NCBI GenBank assembly: GCA_003864495.1
Contig: ML133495.1
Span: 2,983,231 to 3,047,230 of the forward strand
Length of the DNA: 64,000 nucleotides
DNA from: Nemopilema nomurai
Taxonomy: Eukaryota; Cnidaria; Scyphozoa; Rhizostomeae; Rhizostomatidae
Direction: 5' to 3'
The translations under genes were made by a program, and so were the position numbers. The notes beneath the pieces are model-generated. The model had not been told where the DNA came from, searched no databases, and worked only from the letters and a program-made list of their open reading frames with translations. Shown here one piece after another: positions 48,859 to 61,400 of the stretch (the stretch's first letter is position 1; every line of letters begins with the position of its first letter).

Positions 48859-51800
48859 ATGGCAGGTTGCTCGCCTTTTAACGTGGTTGACAATACAGCA
48901 AACTTGGATAAGGAGTTCGCAACTTTTTGCAAAAATCTACAGGCTATTTTAACAAAATCCGATGAATGGTTGGCGATGTGGAAAGAAGCAGAGCAGAAGA
49001 GTATGGTAGAACACGAAAAAGCACTCACTTCCTACCAAGGTAAATACATTGTAATTAAAAAAGAATATGGGTACTATATTTGAGTTCTGCAAATATGTTG
49101 CCTGTAATAGTCAGCCATTTAATGTTAAGCTTCATACTAAATGAGTTTTTATCGTTTTATTGGATTTTCACTGGCCTAGAATTGATTGTTTTCTGTTGTA
49201 GTTGCATCTACAAACTGCTTCTAAACAGAGGAACCCTTAATCTTGAGGAATTTAATTTACAGTTGATCAATTCCATGCTAAGAATAAATAGGTGTGTTTA
49301 ATAGTTTGCATCGTAATCTCAGCTCATCAGCCTATAATTTTTCAAAATCTGGTTATAACATCTTTCCTAAGGAAATAGGAGATTTAGAGAATGATCGAAA
49401 GAATTCATTATGGGAACAAATTTGACTGATAAAATATTGTAGTTCGAGGGCCTCATTTTCGTTTGATAATAAGGACAGATATTCTGGTGAAATTCCTATA
49501 TCACAACAAGGCACCTATGTAATTCAAGATGAATTCTGGAAAAAACTTGAGCCCAATCATGCGATAACAAATTAAAATAAACAATCATGTGACTTATTAT
49601 TTCTCCATATTGTTCAAAAGTTGAGAGTGTACAGAGATTTGTAATAAAAGAAGTCTTCAGATGCTCAATATCTTGAGCACCTCAAATGTGCAATTGAAGT
49701 TTCAGACAGATTCAGCTAGGTGAATTTAAGCACTTTGTTGATATTCATAAATATCAATATTGCTTTGACTGACATATCTGGTGACAGACTAGGCTAAATT
49801 TGGCCACCAAAACAGGCAGTACAGATGCCAAGCACTTGATATTAACAAAATTGCACTTTTCTCAATGCTTATTTGCCAATAAGAAGATGGGTGAAATCAG
49901 TTAATTGATAAAGTCACATATTACATGATAGATATCTAGTGAGTTCATATGATAAAGTCACATAACAATGGTCCAAAAGGGCCTTTTTGAAGATGACATT
50001 AGAAGGACAGATTTGTTTGTTTATAGAGAAAGACATTGACAGGTTGTGACAAAGTTCTGCCAAATTTGCAGAAGCTCATTTACAATGGATAATTTATTCT
50101 TTCTTCTCATAGTTCCAACACTAATTACATTACATGCACAAATGGTTGTGCGAAGATTAGTTAAACCCACAGCATGTAATGGTAGCCAAAAGGGGTAGCA
50201 TTTTGACCCTTTGCTCCCCTTGTAATCTTGTTCCCAGCACACCACTGGTGATTTTTGCAAAAGCATTTTCAAATTTCATTTGGTTAAAACTTAAGTAGTG
50301 TCAAGTTAGGATCCTCTATCAAACAGGCATTAAATTTTATGCAAATGCAGTATTTAGAACTAGCAGAAAATTTAGGACAGACCCTTCTCATTTTATGGTG
50401 GATTTTGTATGCTTTAGTGATGATTTAATTGCAAAATGATTTGATGTTGGTTTTTGCTTCAGTGATAACTGTGTTACAAGGCTTTGAAATGTGATGTTAC
50501 CTTGTGGTTCATTTAATTTTAGAGGAAATTGAAAATCTGAAGAAGCAAATCTATGGCAAGTTTTTTAATCTATATATGAATCATGCTGGATTATATTTAT
50601 TTTACTAATTTTCACATGAAATTATTTCAAATATTTATCTTGAACAAGCTCTTCAACATGAAATTAAATTTGGAATATGTCTTTGAAGATCTCCTTTGAT
50701 TGCTGCCGGTCTTTATTTGATATGAAAAGACTGTTATGAGAATATTTATTATTTGTGATGACATTTAATTTGGACAGAACAAGGCATAAGGGCAAAAGAC
50801 ATGAAAGAAATTATGAAGAGATTGGAAGACCTTGAAAAGTCTAAACATCAAATGGAGTCAGGTGTTAATGACAATAAAAGAAAAATGAAAGAAGAAAGTG
50901 AAAAACTGGAGATGCTTCTAACAGGTTTGACATGTTTCTGTTGTAAATTTTTAATTTTTAAATTACTTCCATTCTTGTAACTTTTTTCATAAAAAAGATG
51001 GCTTCAGCAATTGTAAATAATTTGAACACCTAAATAGTAGCAGGGATGAAATTTTAACACAACTTGCCTTAGCTATTTAGCAGAGCAGGCTAACCTGTCA
51101 TCCCATTACTGTCGTTTACAACTGATATGTAGTAGAATCATTTACAGTTGCAAACATTGTCTTCAATAACAAACATTTTTTTGCTTAATTGTGAAAGGAG
51201 CTTTATTTTCATTTTCACAGATGTGAATGCTCTAGAAAAATTTGTAACTGCAAAAGAAGAAAAGGTACTTAAAGGGATTTCCTTCTTTAAGGAGAGACTT
51301 GGTATGGACTTCAAAACAATGAAAGAAGGTTTGTTGAGTGTCAGTAAAATCCTGTACCATTCCTTAAAAGGAACATGTATTTAGGATAAAGTGCTCTTCA
51401 AAACAAGAATTCAGCCTGCAAGACTGTCTGGTTTCTTTAACTCAAGGTAATGTGAAATGGATTTTAATACAGAGTATGTCCCGATTTTATTATAATGTAC
51501 CTACTTTTGACTAGTTGTAATTTAATTTGTCTACAACCTAGTAGGGTATTGCAATCCGAATTGTTCTGTACTAAAAGATGAAACATGAAAACACAACATT
51601 TCAAAATCATGCCAGATGTGTCCCATTTAGTGATTACATGTTCCAAAGTTGGAAAGAGATATAATTTGGTGCGGACAAATGGCTTTACTTTGAATAACTG
51701 CATAAAGGTAGGACACTGACATACAAATTTAGGGGCGTGAGTTTGAGCTTTGGCTTGGGTCTGGTATTTTCCTCTACTTTATCTTTATCAGAAATCCTCG

Positions 51801-52702
51801 TGCTTATAAAAAAGAAATGTATTTATTTGTTTCTTTCAGAGGATAAGATAAGAGTCACTTTTACCAAGCTGGATGAAAAAGATGAAAAAAGACCATTTTC
51901 TTTTGATACGAAGATTGTTGATTCTAAGTACATAGGTAAGTTTAGTTGTCATCTTTGACTTCTTTTGATGTATTTCCCTATACATATTTTTCCTATACAG
52001 CGTGATAAATTGCAAAGCCTTTGCAAAGTAGCAAGTCTTTTTCTGTCAATTTCTTGGTCAAATTGGAAGGTTGAAACCCGCGTTTAACCAAGGTCGCCAA
52101 CATCCTTTCTTACAAACGCCTCTACATCTCGCCAGGTTTTCTTAACGACAACTTTATCGTTTGTGACAATTATGACTGTTTGGAGTAAGGATGAAAAAGA
52201 AAAAAGCCCTTAAAGAGTGAAAATGAAAATGAAGACGAAAAATGAAAAAGAGTATTCAAGAAAGTACCCAGGCTCAGATGGAAATCGAAGCTCCATCAAC
52301 GGACGACTTGTTGGGCCAGACAGTGGTGAAGAATTCGAGGCACTTGGCTTCTTTGAGGCGAAACATTTTTGCAAACAAAGTTTTTTCTATATCTAGAATA
52401 TGTCGTTTCAGTCAAAACTACTTTATTTTGTGTATCAAATAAATTTGAAACGCGTTCCCCAGGCTGACCAAACAACTCATTTGTCACACATCAGCTTGTC
52501 TGTCACTCGCACATCAACAACTTCTGATCTACTGTTTCTTTTTTTAGTTTCAAACTTCGATCCTCCAGTGGAAGAAGCTGACGCCCTTGTCAAGGCCGTG
52601 AACGACACCAATGACTTCACTACGTTTATCGTCAAAATGCGCAAAGCTTTCAAAAAGACTCTGGTGCTTGAAAATGAAAATATTCCTAGCAATGTAATGT
52701 AG
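48859..52702 (+). CDS. SPC25: Kinetochore protein SPC25 (NDC80 complex subunit)
   Basis: Six exons encode 239 residues (human SPC25 is about 224): 48859-49039, 50523-50555, 50778-50924, 51221-51328, 51840-51935 and 52548-52702 (TAG). Every internal junction is phase 1. Intron 2 uses a GC donor (GCAAGT at 50556); the other introns are GT-AG. A short N-terminus is followed by a long coiled coil (about 20-140, rich in Lys/Glu: EEIENLKKQ, MKRLEDLEKSK). Next comes the RWD-like globular domain (about 140-235: IRVTFTKLDEKDEKRPFSF, VSNFDPPVEEADALVKAVN, NDFTTFIVKMRKAFKKT). That domain matches the SPC25 C-terminal family. SPC25 pairs with SPC24 and anchors the NDC80 complex to the inner kinetochore so that spindle microtubules can attach. 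It starts 1.2 kb after the ceramide synthase stop. Confidence 0.91.
52195..52380 (+). other. Coding-like fragment in SPC25 intron 5
   Basis: A Lys/Glu-rich stretch is followed by a well-formed reading frame (QESTQAQMEIEAPSTDDLLG, then QTVVKNSRHLASLRR) and then AT-rich sequence. The frame changes near 52230, so it reads like a piece of a processed copy or a decayed exon. No good acceptor/donor pair with the phase of its neighbours is seen. I do not recognise the source gene. Confidence 0.25.
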
Positions 52703-54189
52703 CGTAATGTAAAGATAGAACTGCTTGGACGCTCAACTCGTCGAAGGCTAAATACTCCACTCAATCATATGTATATGATTGTTGGTTATCTGCCCTTGAA
52801 CGAATTACATTGAATTTGAATTTCTTAAATTTTCATCGTCCAAATTTAGACATCCATGAAGTCATGCTATTTTACATTTTCCCTCGGACTTGGCTCCACG
52901 CGATTCTCCAGCTTGCATCCTAAATAATGTAGGAATTTGTTTTCTAGGAATAGGAGGTCTTAATTGGGGCTGAAGCATTATGTTAACTCAATGTGATCTT
53001 TTGAGTTTGTGAAAATTTAATTAAATCGTAGTTAAATCAAAGTTAAATCGTAATCCGTTTCCCTAGCAAATGTTCGACATTTGAAAACAGCGATAGAATT
53101 TCTGTCAGTATTCTAATAAGCTGTCTTTAGATTTTTAGATTTTGTAGCTAATTTTGGGTTCTCGTTTGTTTAATAACGAGTTTCCTACCATAACTGTATG
53201 TACAATCATTGACCAGTGATTTCGTATTAGCATCCGTTCTGTTAATTGCGATTTTGATTACACACACCAGACTCCCACATTTTTATCACATGTGATCTGC
53301 CTTATAGCTCACCAGTTTTCTCTACAGTATTCTGCGAATGAGAAATATAAAATATTTTAAAGACAAGCATTTTAGCTCTGTGAAGATGTTTTTAGATTTG
53401 TGTAACTACTTATTCTTTTTTGTGAATAAGCCACCATGCAATCCTAGTATCGACTTTTTGTCATTTCAATTCTCCACGCTTGTCAGTTCAAGAAGGAGGA
53501 ATGAAGAATAAGTTGTGGAAGGTGCTATTTGTAGTTTGATATGCTCCCTCTTTTTCTTCCTTATTTAATTATTGTTTTTCTTTCCACCCAATTAACTTGA
53601 GTTTCAACTCATCACATGTTGTACATCTCCGTTGTGTTGACATTTCCAGAAAAAATTGAATGGTAAGGGACCAAACTTCGACCCTCCTTCATTCTTGTGT
53701 TTTCACAAGCTTAGGCTTAATTTATTTTAACTTTCATCTTGTCTATGCTCAGGTATTCCAGTTGTATATTCATCATATTTATTATTCAAGATTTCGCTTT
53801 TAACTACTATATATCTAATGAGTGAATATCATGAATCATGCTTGTAGAGATTCGAAACGTAGTCTGTCGTAGTCTTCTTCTGCAATCTACGCACAAGTGA
53901 TGATACCTACTTTCATGTGTAGATTGCAAGGCTCTAGTTGACTAGCTTTTATTTTAGTTTTTGAGCTTATTTTAAGCCAAATTGATAGCCTTTGTAACTT
54001 AAACGAAATTAGAAATATCTGTAGTAACATGACAAAATCATGAAACAGTAGCTCATTGTAGAACACTAGCACGTGGGAAGGGTAGCCACACAAACTTCTT
54101 GAAAACTGTCTTCTTGCTCTTGAGCCTACATTGCCCAAATGCATTGAGCACTACAAATACACTAAACTGATACGTCAACCCTTTGTGTA
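52703..54189. other. Intergenic between SPC25 and the NOSTRIN-like gene
   Basis: SPC25 3' untranslated sequence and spacer. No gene is seen; the - strand frame at 53887-54144 is unsupported. Confidence 0.5.
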
Positions 54190-54203
54190 ATTTGACGTCA
54201 AAT
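54190..54203. promoter_or_regulatory. 14-bp palindrome containing a perfect CRE
   Basis: ATTTGACGTCAAAT is fully self-complementary and contains TGACGTCA, the consensus CREB/ATF site. It lies 54 bp before the putative upstream exon of the NOSTRIN-like gene, a typical promoter position. Confidence 0.4.
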
Positions 54204-54256
54204 CTACTTGGACGGTAAAATAAAATCCTTGCTTTTCTAAACTGAAGGCATTTCAG

Positions 54257-54297
54257 ATTTCTCGTTACAAGCCTGATGACAAGACAATTCCGCCATG
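54257..54297 (+). other. Putative upstream exon of the NOSTRIN-like gene ending in ATG
   Basis: The sequence lies between a fair acceptor (GGCATTTCAG) and a strong donor (GTAAGT at 54298). Its last three bases are ATG in a good start context (CCGCCATGG). Spliced in phase 0 to exon 56774 it would start the protein M-TTAFEDLKKY. Read as coding throughout it gives ISRYKPDDKTIPPW, which has no known match to me. It may be an alternative first exon; the acceptor would not be needed if transcription starts nearby. Confidence 0.3.
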
Positions 54298-55419
54298 GTA
54301 AGTAGAAACTTTCAGATTTTGGAAGAAGTGTTTCTTCAATTTCAAACTTTCTTAGCCACTACCAGTGGATTCAAAAAGCTTTTCCCAAATCGCGTTTTAG
54401 TTGTAAATAAAGTTTAGGGTAACTGAAAATTATGGAAATGATTCGACTTTTAGGTTCTAGGAACAGGTTCAGTAAAGGCCGCCACCAAGGTTGGCTTTGG
54501 GAAACATGTCCTAGAAAAGGTGCATGTACTGTAGTTAAGTAAATTATTGACTCTAATCTAGTGGGTGGGGGACTTTCTCAATCAATCCCGTACAAATACA
54601 AGATACCTAAAATATTTTTATAGCGACAGCTGCCTACCTAAAATATGCCAAAATCACATCATGGTACTCAATTCATAGCTTGTGCTCCAGACCCCTGACG
54701 CAAAGGAACGGGCTATTTAATTCGTCGAATGCACTTTATAAAGGGTTTTCTGCACGAAGGTCAGGTAATTTTGCACATTATGATAAGTGGATACTTATAT
54801 ATTTTTATTGTACAGTACAAACAGTACTACTGTTTGTTATGTGGAATCTTGGAAATAAATTAGAATAATGAACTTTTTAGCTTGCAATTGCAAAATAATT
54901 GATTGGTGCAATAATGCCTTTTTCCTCGAAATGAACATTGGGAAATATTATGAACAGCAAGCTATATTCATTGCTGAAGCTTTTGATACACTTAAAGCCT
55001 ATCTCATATGCAACAGGATTTCTTACGAAGAATCAAAGAGAGTGCGGAAAAGTAACCGACCCGAGGGAGGCTCTATCCTCCAACCACTCTATCCTAAAAG
55101 CTTATCCTTCAATGCATACATGAATTTGGCATGGCACTGTCGGGCTATCGCGTGGTTCCAATTGTTTATTGCCAGATCGTGGGCATGAAATGACGAACTT
55201 TAAGGAACAGGGAAGTAAATTGATTGTGTCATACGACACACGTCGAAATTTTAATGTTGACAATAAAAGTCAAATTTGAATCGAATTTGGTCTGAAAGCA
55301 AACTGCCCAAATTCTCTCCTCTGCCAAGCCACTTCAAAGAGAGGCTGCTGATAAACAGTCGCCCATCTTGATCAAGGGGTGTAAATGTACACCCAGTAGG
55401 GTTGGCTGTTTTTGGAGGA

Positions 55420-58400
55420 ATGGCGCTACAATTGAGTGAAGTTTTCGGGGTAAGAGTTATCAATTGTCGCTGCCTTTGTGTTTACTTTTTATTGTCTTTG
55501 CTTCTATTTCTTTTGCTAGCAAATGCGGACTGATTGGCTTGTTTCCATATGGAAATATATTGCGTGGCGCAACAAAAATGTCTCAAAAATTGATAATATT
55601 GTATGGAATAAGTTTCACAGATACAGGCGACAACACTATGCTATCATGGTTTATTCTCGGATAATTTGTCAGATTAACCAATTGGGGCTGACATTTCAAA
55701 ATTGATCAAACTTAGCCAATCATTTTTCTTCCTCATGAAATTTCTGTTTCAACTCCATGGCTCTTTTCGTTCTAGGTGCTCTATTTTCATATTAAATCCA
55801 TATGCAATCATTTAACTGCAATCATTTAACATAAATTGAAGAGTTCAAAGCAAATAACTACTATCAAATTATTCTGCTTTTAAATTTGTTTAACTTTTCT
55901 TTGCCTCAGAATCACTAGTTTTGAATGAAATTTAATTTCAAATTTTTGGATCAGATCTTGCAACAGAGTGTTCTCTAGACTTTAGTTTTGTTGCTTGTTA
56001 GGTATATAGTTTCCATGAAAAGCAAAGCGTTGTTAAGTTCCTTTTGTGTTGGAATAATATGAGTGAATTGGACCCCAGTTTATAATGCCCAAATTAGGAC
56101 AGATAAACGGTTCACAACTGCATGTCAATGTCTCTGTGAAAAAATACTAAAGGATTTTTTACAAAAGTTTGCCAAATGCAAGATTTTTAAGCCTGATATT
56201 TCCAGATTTGTTTATTGTCAATAAATCTCCAAGATGTTCTGCAGGGCCTGTTTCAAGTAGGTCAATGCTTGTCCAAACATTGTTTTATGAAGATGATGGA
56301 ACATTTTCTTTTTATAAAACCCTTCTGATACAAAATTCAAAGTTTTCTATGCCAATAAGTCAAAATAATTCTTTGCTTGATCAACAGGCAGAGGGGTTTC
56401 AAATTCAAATTTTGCTTAGTTCATGTAATACTTAATTTTTTAACTTCAAACTTTTCTCATTCATCTAATCTTGTCAATTTGTCCTTTTTGTTGATTGACA
56501 ATAGGCATTTATATTAGACTCTTGTGGCTCTAGTTTTTCTCTGATAATAAAGTTATTACAACTCACTCTCAAGTGAATTATATATAAAGATTTATTGTAT
56601 ATACCCTTTATATTTTGGTAGGCCTATACATTTTTAATAAGCTATGAATATCAAAACATGAACCCAATAGTGTTTATTTTCCATGGAATTTTCTTCTTAA
56701 CCAGAGAATAGAGGTTTCTCAGTATGTACAATGAAGTATCTGAAAATCTATCTGCAACATCTGTTTTCTCCAGACAACAGCTGCATTTGAGGATTTGAAA
56801 AAGTATTTGCGGCATGGAAATGATTTCTGCCGAGAAGTCTCATCCATTGTCAATGAAAGGTAAGCCATGTAACTCCTTCTGCAGTTCAGCTCACCAGAGT
56901 GTGTAAATTTTTGAATTTTAAATAACTAACTTTTCTAAATTTTCAATATTCTAATGTTCTTAAAGGCAAATAATTTAATTATCAGGTTATCCAAGAAATT
57001 GCTCTAATTTTACTTTACATAATTTTGATTTCTGAGAATGGACATATATGTATCTTTTAGTCTTCTCGTGTGCTTCATATATGTATTTCAATTTCTTTTA
57101 TTTATAGAGCAAAATTAGAGCAGACATATAGCGAAGGACTGTGCAAATTAGCTGCCCGAGCCAAACGAACAATGGGTGAAACTGGGGGGTATGAAATTAA
57201 TCCACTTTGAACATTTGTTATTAATTTGTTAGTTTATTTGTGTCAACCACTTTTGAAGCTACTGCAAGATCCCATTTTGAATGACTTTTCCAGACTTTCA
57301 ACTAAGCATGAATTTTCTATGTGCTTTTTAAGCCCTCTCAATGTTACTAATTTTCATCTTTTTCTAATTTCTATGTACTTAATGTTAGCATCCCAGATTT
57401 ATCCCCATTTTTCTTTAGTTTCATTCATTAAAGAGTGCTATGGAGATCTCCAAAATTGGAAGGCAGTTGAAATTGTTGTCATTTGTATTGTAGCCAGCTT
57501 TAAGAACACAATAATACACTTCACTGAAGTGGCATTGATCATATTATTGGGCTATTAGGGTAAGCTAGAAAAGAGCTTCATTTAGCAGAAAAGAGTTGGG
57601 TAATTTGACAGTTCGCTAATTTCTTTGAGAGTTCCATAGAAGCAATGTTGTCAGGGTTGAAAGAAGCAAAATCCCCTGTGAATTTTATTATGCAAATTGA
57701 GTCATAGTATCAGCTTTGTGACTCATTTTATGCCTAAACATCATGACTTTTTACATATTTCTAAAAAAGTAGTTTCGTTTTCAAGGACATTGCGGACAGC
57801 ATGGGAAAGCTTTGCCACTCAGACCGAGCAAGAATCAGAAATACGAAAGTCTGTTTCCTTGTTTTTATTTTTGTTTTTAACCAGAAATACACGATTAAGT
57901 CATATCCTGAGTGGACCAAACTTTTACTGATTTTCCAATCCATCTGATTTTAAAGATGGAGAGGAATCTGCTAAAGTAGCACCCTGGAATGCTGGGGAAT
58001 TTGCTGCAAAGTTAGGCCATTCTCTTATCTTATATAAACGTATGATTTTTTTTATTTAGTCCTAATAGCATCAAATGCTTCTTTATAGTAAAGCCGTTTT
58101 TTTGTGCTGAAGGCATTGCTGAAAGGTTTTGCGATAGTCAGCGACACATAAAGCATTCCTTTTCGTAGGACGCTAGCTGGTGATTTACTTGAACAAATAG
58201 TAAAGCCCTTTAAAGCTTTTGTAGACAATCAGAGAGATACAAGGAAACAGGTAGCTTTTCAAACTTGTTTTAAACTTTTTTCCAGTTACGTTTTCGTATA
58301 TATTTCTGTCATTTTGTGTGGTTGTGAAATACACTGAAAGCTTCTTATGTTATTCGCATAGATGGAGCTTGCTGTTGAAAAGTCGTCGAAGACATTTTCA

Positions 58401-61400
58401 GACAAGAAAGCAGATGAGCTGAAGGTGAACAGATGCCCTTACAAACACGCTAGCAGGAAGGGAACTTAGCCCAGGCATAATCCATAAAGCCTTTTTGCGT
58501 TTTGTGTGCTTTTGATTTCAATGAACAATTATCTTTAGATTGTTCAATATGTTTTAGGATGTACTCCCGATTTCAAGTATACACCATAAGATATATTTGG
58601 TATGGTAGGTAATAGCTACATAAGTTAAATGAAAAATGCTTGCTAGAATGGTTACGTTTATTGTTTCATCATACCTGTTAATGCTTTCAAATGCCAGGCA
58701 AAAAGAACTTCATTCAAGGAAGCAAAAGAGTCTGAATCACTCACAGTTCAAGTCGAGGCAGCAAGAAGCCGAACGACTAATGAAAAAGAACTTTCGAAGG
58801 TTTGAGAAGTTGGTCTACCTGGGTCATTTTATTTACTGGATGAGTCCTCGGATTACCTGGTGCCCAACTAGTCAAACAAATTAAGACTGCTTTATCGAAG
58901 TAGTCTTTTCTGTTTGCCTTCCAGTTTGAGCCATAATTTTATGAGGAATTTTCCTTACCTTCCCAAATTATTTTGGTTCTCAGTTTTTACTGGCCGCACC
59001 TACTAGTCAGGGGTCTCTTTTGTTTTCTTCCACTTCACCTTCGTACCATTCAACACTTGTTCAGAGCATTTTAATTTCGCTTTACCCTACTAAATGCTAC
59101 TTGACGCGCTAGTTTTAATCCGGCTGTTTGGTAAATAGAGGCTGTAGACTTGTAAGCTTTTGTATCAAAGGCACGATTTTATTGAAACCACTATCTTCTC
59201 AATTCAATTATCTTTATTTTTCAATTTATTTTTTGTAGCTTGATGCAAAATGTAAAAAGGCAGAAGAAAACGTAGTGAAATCAGGTAGAGCTTTCTTGTC
59301 TTATTAAATATTTCCTGCAACCTTTTTCAATTTTTCCATTCATCTCTTGCCTGTTGTCATGATCGTGTCTATTGGAAAGCATAACCCTGCTTTAGTTTTT
59401 TCTGTCTCCCGCTTGATTCTTAAATAGCAATGACCAGAATAACAAAAAACAGCAACAATAACTAGTGGGTATTCAAATTTACGAAAAAATTGTCACGTCA
59501 GCTTCCACATGTCACATTCTGTTCTAGACAAGGAACACATTCGAAAAGTCGTTGAAGTGGAGAGAGCGAGGCTCGCTCTTGAGTCTTCCCTGGCAAGCTC
59601 CTGCACAGTGAGTCTAGGCGTTCGCAGCTTATTCAAGTATTTGAATGAGACTGTATTTGAATGATCACGTGGTTTATTCAATGTTGACAATATCACATCG
59701 GTGGCAACAGAGACATGCTTGTTCTGCGTTTTGAATAGGGTTGTCGTCGATCATATTTCAAGTCGTTTTAGAACGTTTCACAATTGTATATACCCATTTT
59801 GCATGTAAAGTGCTCTCAATTTGTCACGAGGCTCGCCTGTGTTAACCATGAGCACACAGTGCTAGATACAGATTTTTGTGGTTCAGAGGGAGATTGGGAT
59901 GGTCCTGTATTAATTTTTCAAACTGTTTCATAGCTTTTGTAAGTGCCTAGATTATGTAGTTTTTTCTTTGCTAATACTAAAATGTGCATAGATTTATGTT
60001 TTCATTGGTATAATAATGATAATGTAGTATAATTTTAACAATGATATTTATGGTAGTATGATAGGAAAACAATAATTGTACAGACTGTTATTTGTCAATA
60101 TTCATATTATTCATAGGAAAACTAAATCTATTCACAACACAAGCCACTGATTCGCAGTAAGATAATTATCTTAAAGGTGCTTTCTCTTAAAACAGATGCT
60201 TTGCTTTCTTTTCATTATTCTTTGTCTTGTCTAACTCGTAGGCCCTCCAAACGCAAGAGGAAGATAGAATAAGTTATCTAAAGAATATGCTGAAGGCATA
60301 CGTGGAATTCATGAACGACTGCATCCCAAAAGGAATTGAGGTTATGAAATGCCGTTTTATGTCAAGCTACGCTTGTCTACTACCCGTTATAAATTACAGT
60401 AACTTGTTTTGGCCCAGTTCTCTGTGCAAGAAGTCTTCCCACACTACGGTTGAGCTGTTTTCAGCTATTTCGACAGCTTCACTAGCGTCTAATTGTTCAA
60501 TATCGTAAAGCTTCAGTCAATGCCTTGCCTGAATGGAACCTTGTGGTACCTCATGGCTTATAATGTGACATGGTACTAAGCAACGTTAGATCCTTTTTTG
60601 TCAAGGTTTAGATATTGTAAGTATCATGCGAAGTTAGGGCAAGATGGTTTTGTGACAATTTCTGCTTTGGATAGCACAGTAGAAGGTAATAAACCTTTCT
60701 TAAAAGGTAACATGTTCTTTTGATTTAGATGGGAAACAGTCTTTCATTATCTTTCAGTGTTTTGGCAAGCTGGGTGCCGACACACAGAGCATGGATATTT
60801 CCACTGATATCAACGAGTTGATAAGAGGCAAAGGCCGTGAGAAGCAGCCAGGAGAGCAAATCCTCTTCACTTGCTATGTACGTGCCAACTATACTTTCTG
60901 CTTTCATCATCTACTGTGCAGTTTGAATTTCATGTATTTCTTCTTTGGCCATGGCCATTTTGGTCATTCACAACTGTCAAGTGTTGTGAAGCACTGGTGA
61001 AATATTTCTCCAAACACAGACTGCACGCTCCCCTTTCCCCATTCAAACACTGACATTGAGATTTGTTGACATTGAGAAAAATGAATAGTCATGCAAACAG
61101 ATTAGGCGTTCCATGTACTTTGGCAAGTAGCGTGGTAGTTTTTCAAGTGCTCTTGTTCCGCACCGTAAACTTTTCTTGACCTGATATTGTCGAGTCAAGC
61201 ATTTCATCCACATCTTCCCGTTGTCCGAACTTGATTGACCATGGTCATTTGCATTCTATTTTCTGTTGTTTTTTTAAAACACCGTTACCCTGTAGGAAGC
61301 GGACTTTGCCTGCCAAATGGATGAACAGCGGCGCAAGCTTGCACTTGAAAGCAAGTACGAACAAGTCCACAAGTCTTTGCGGTCGGAGAAGCAAGCGAGA

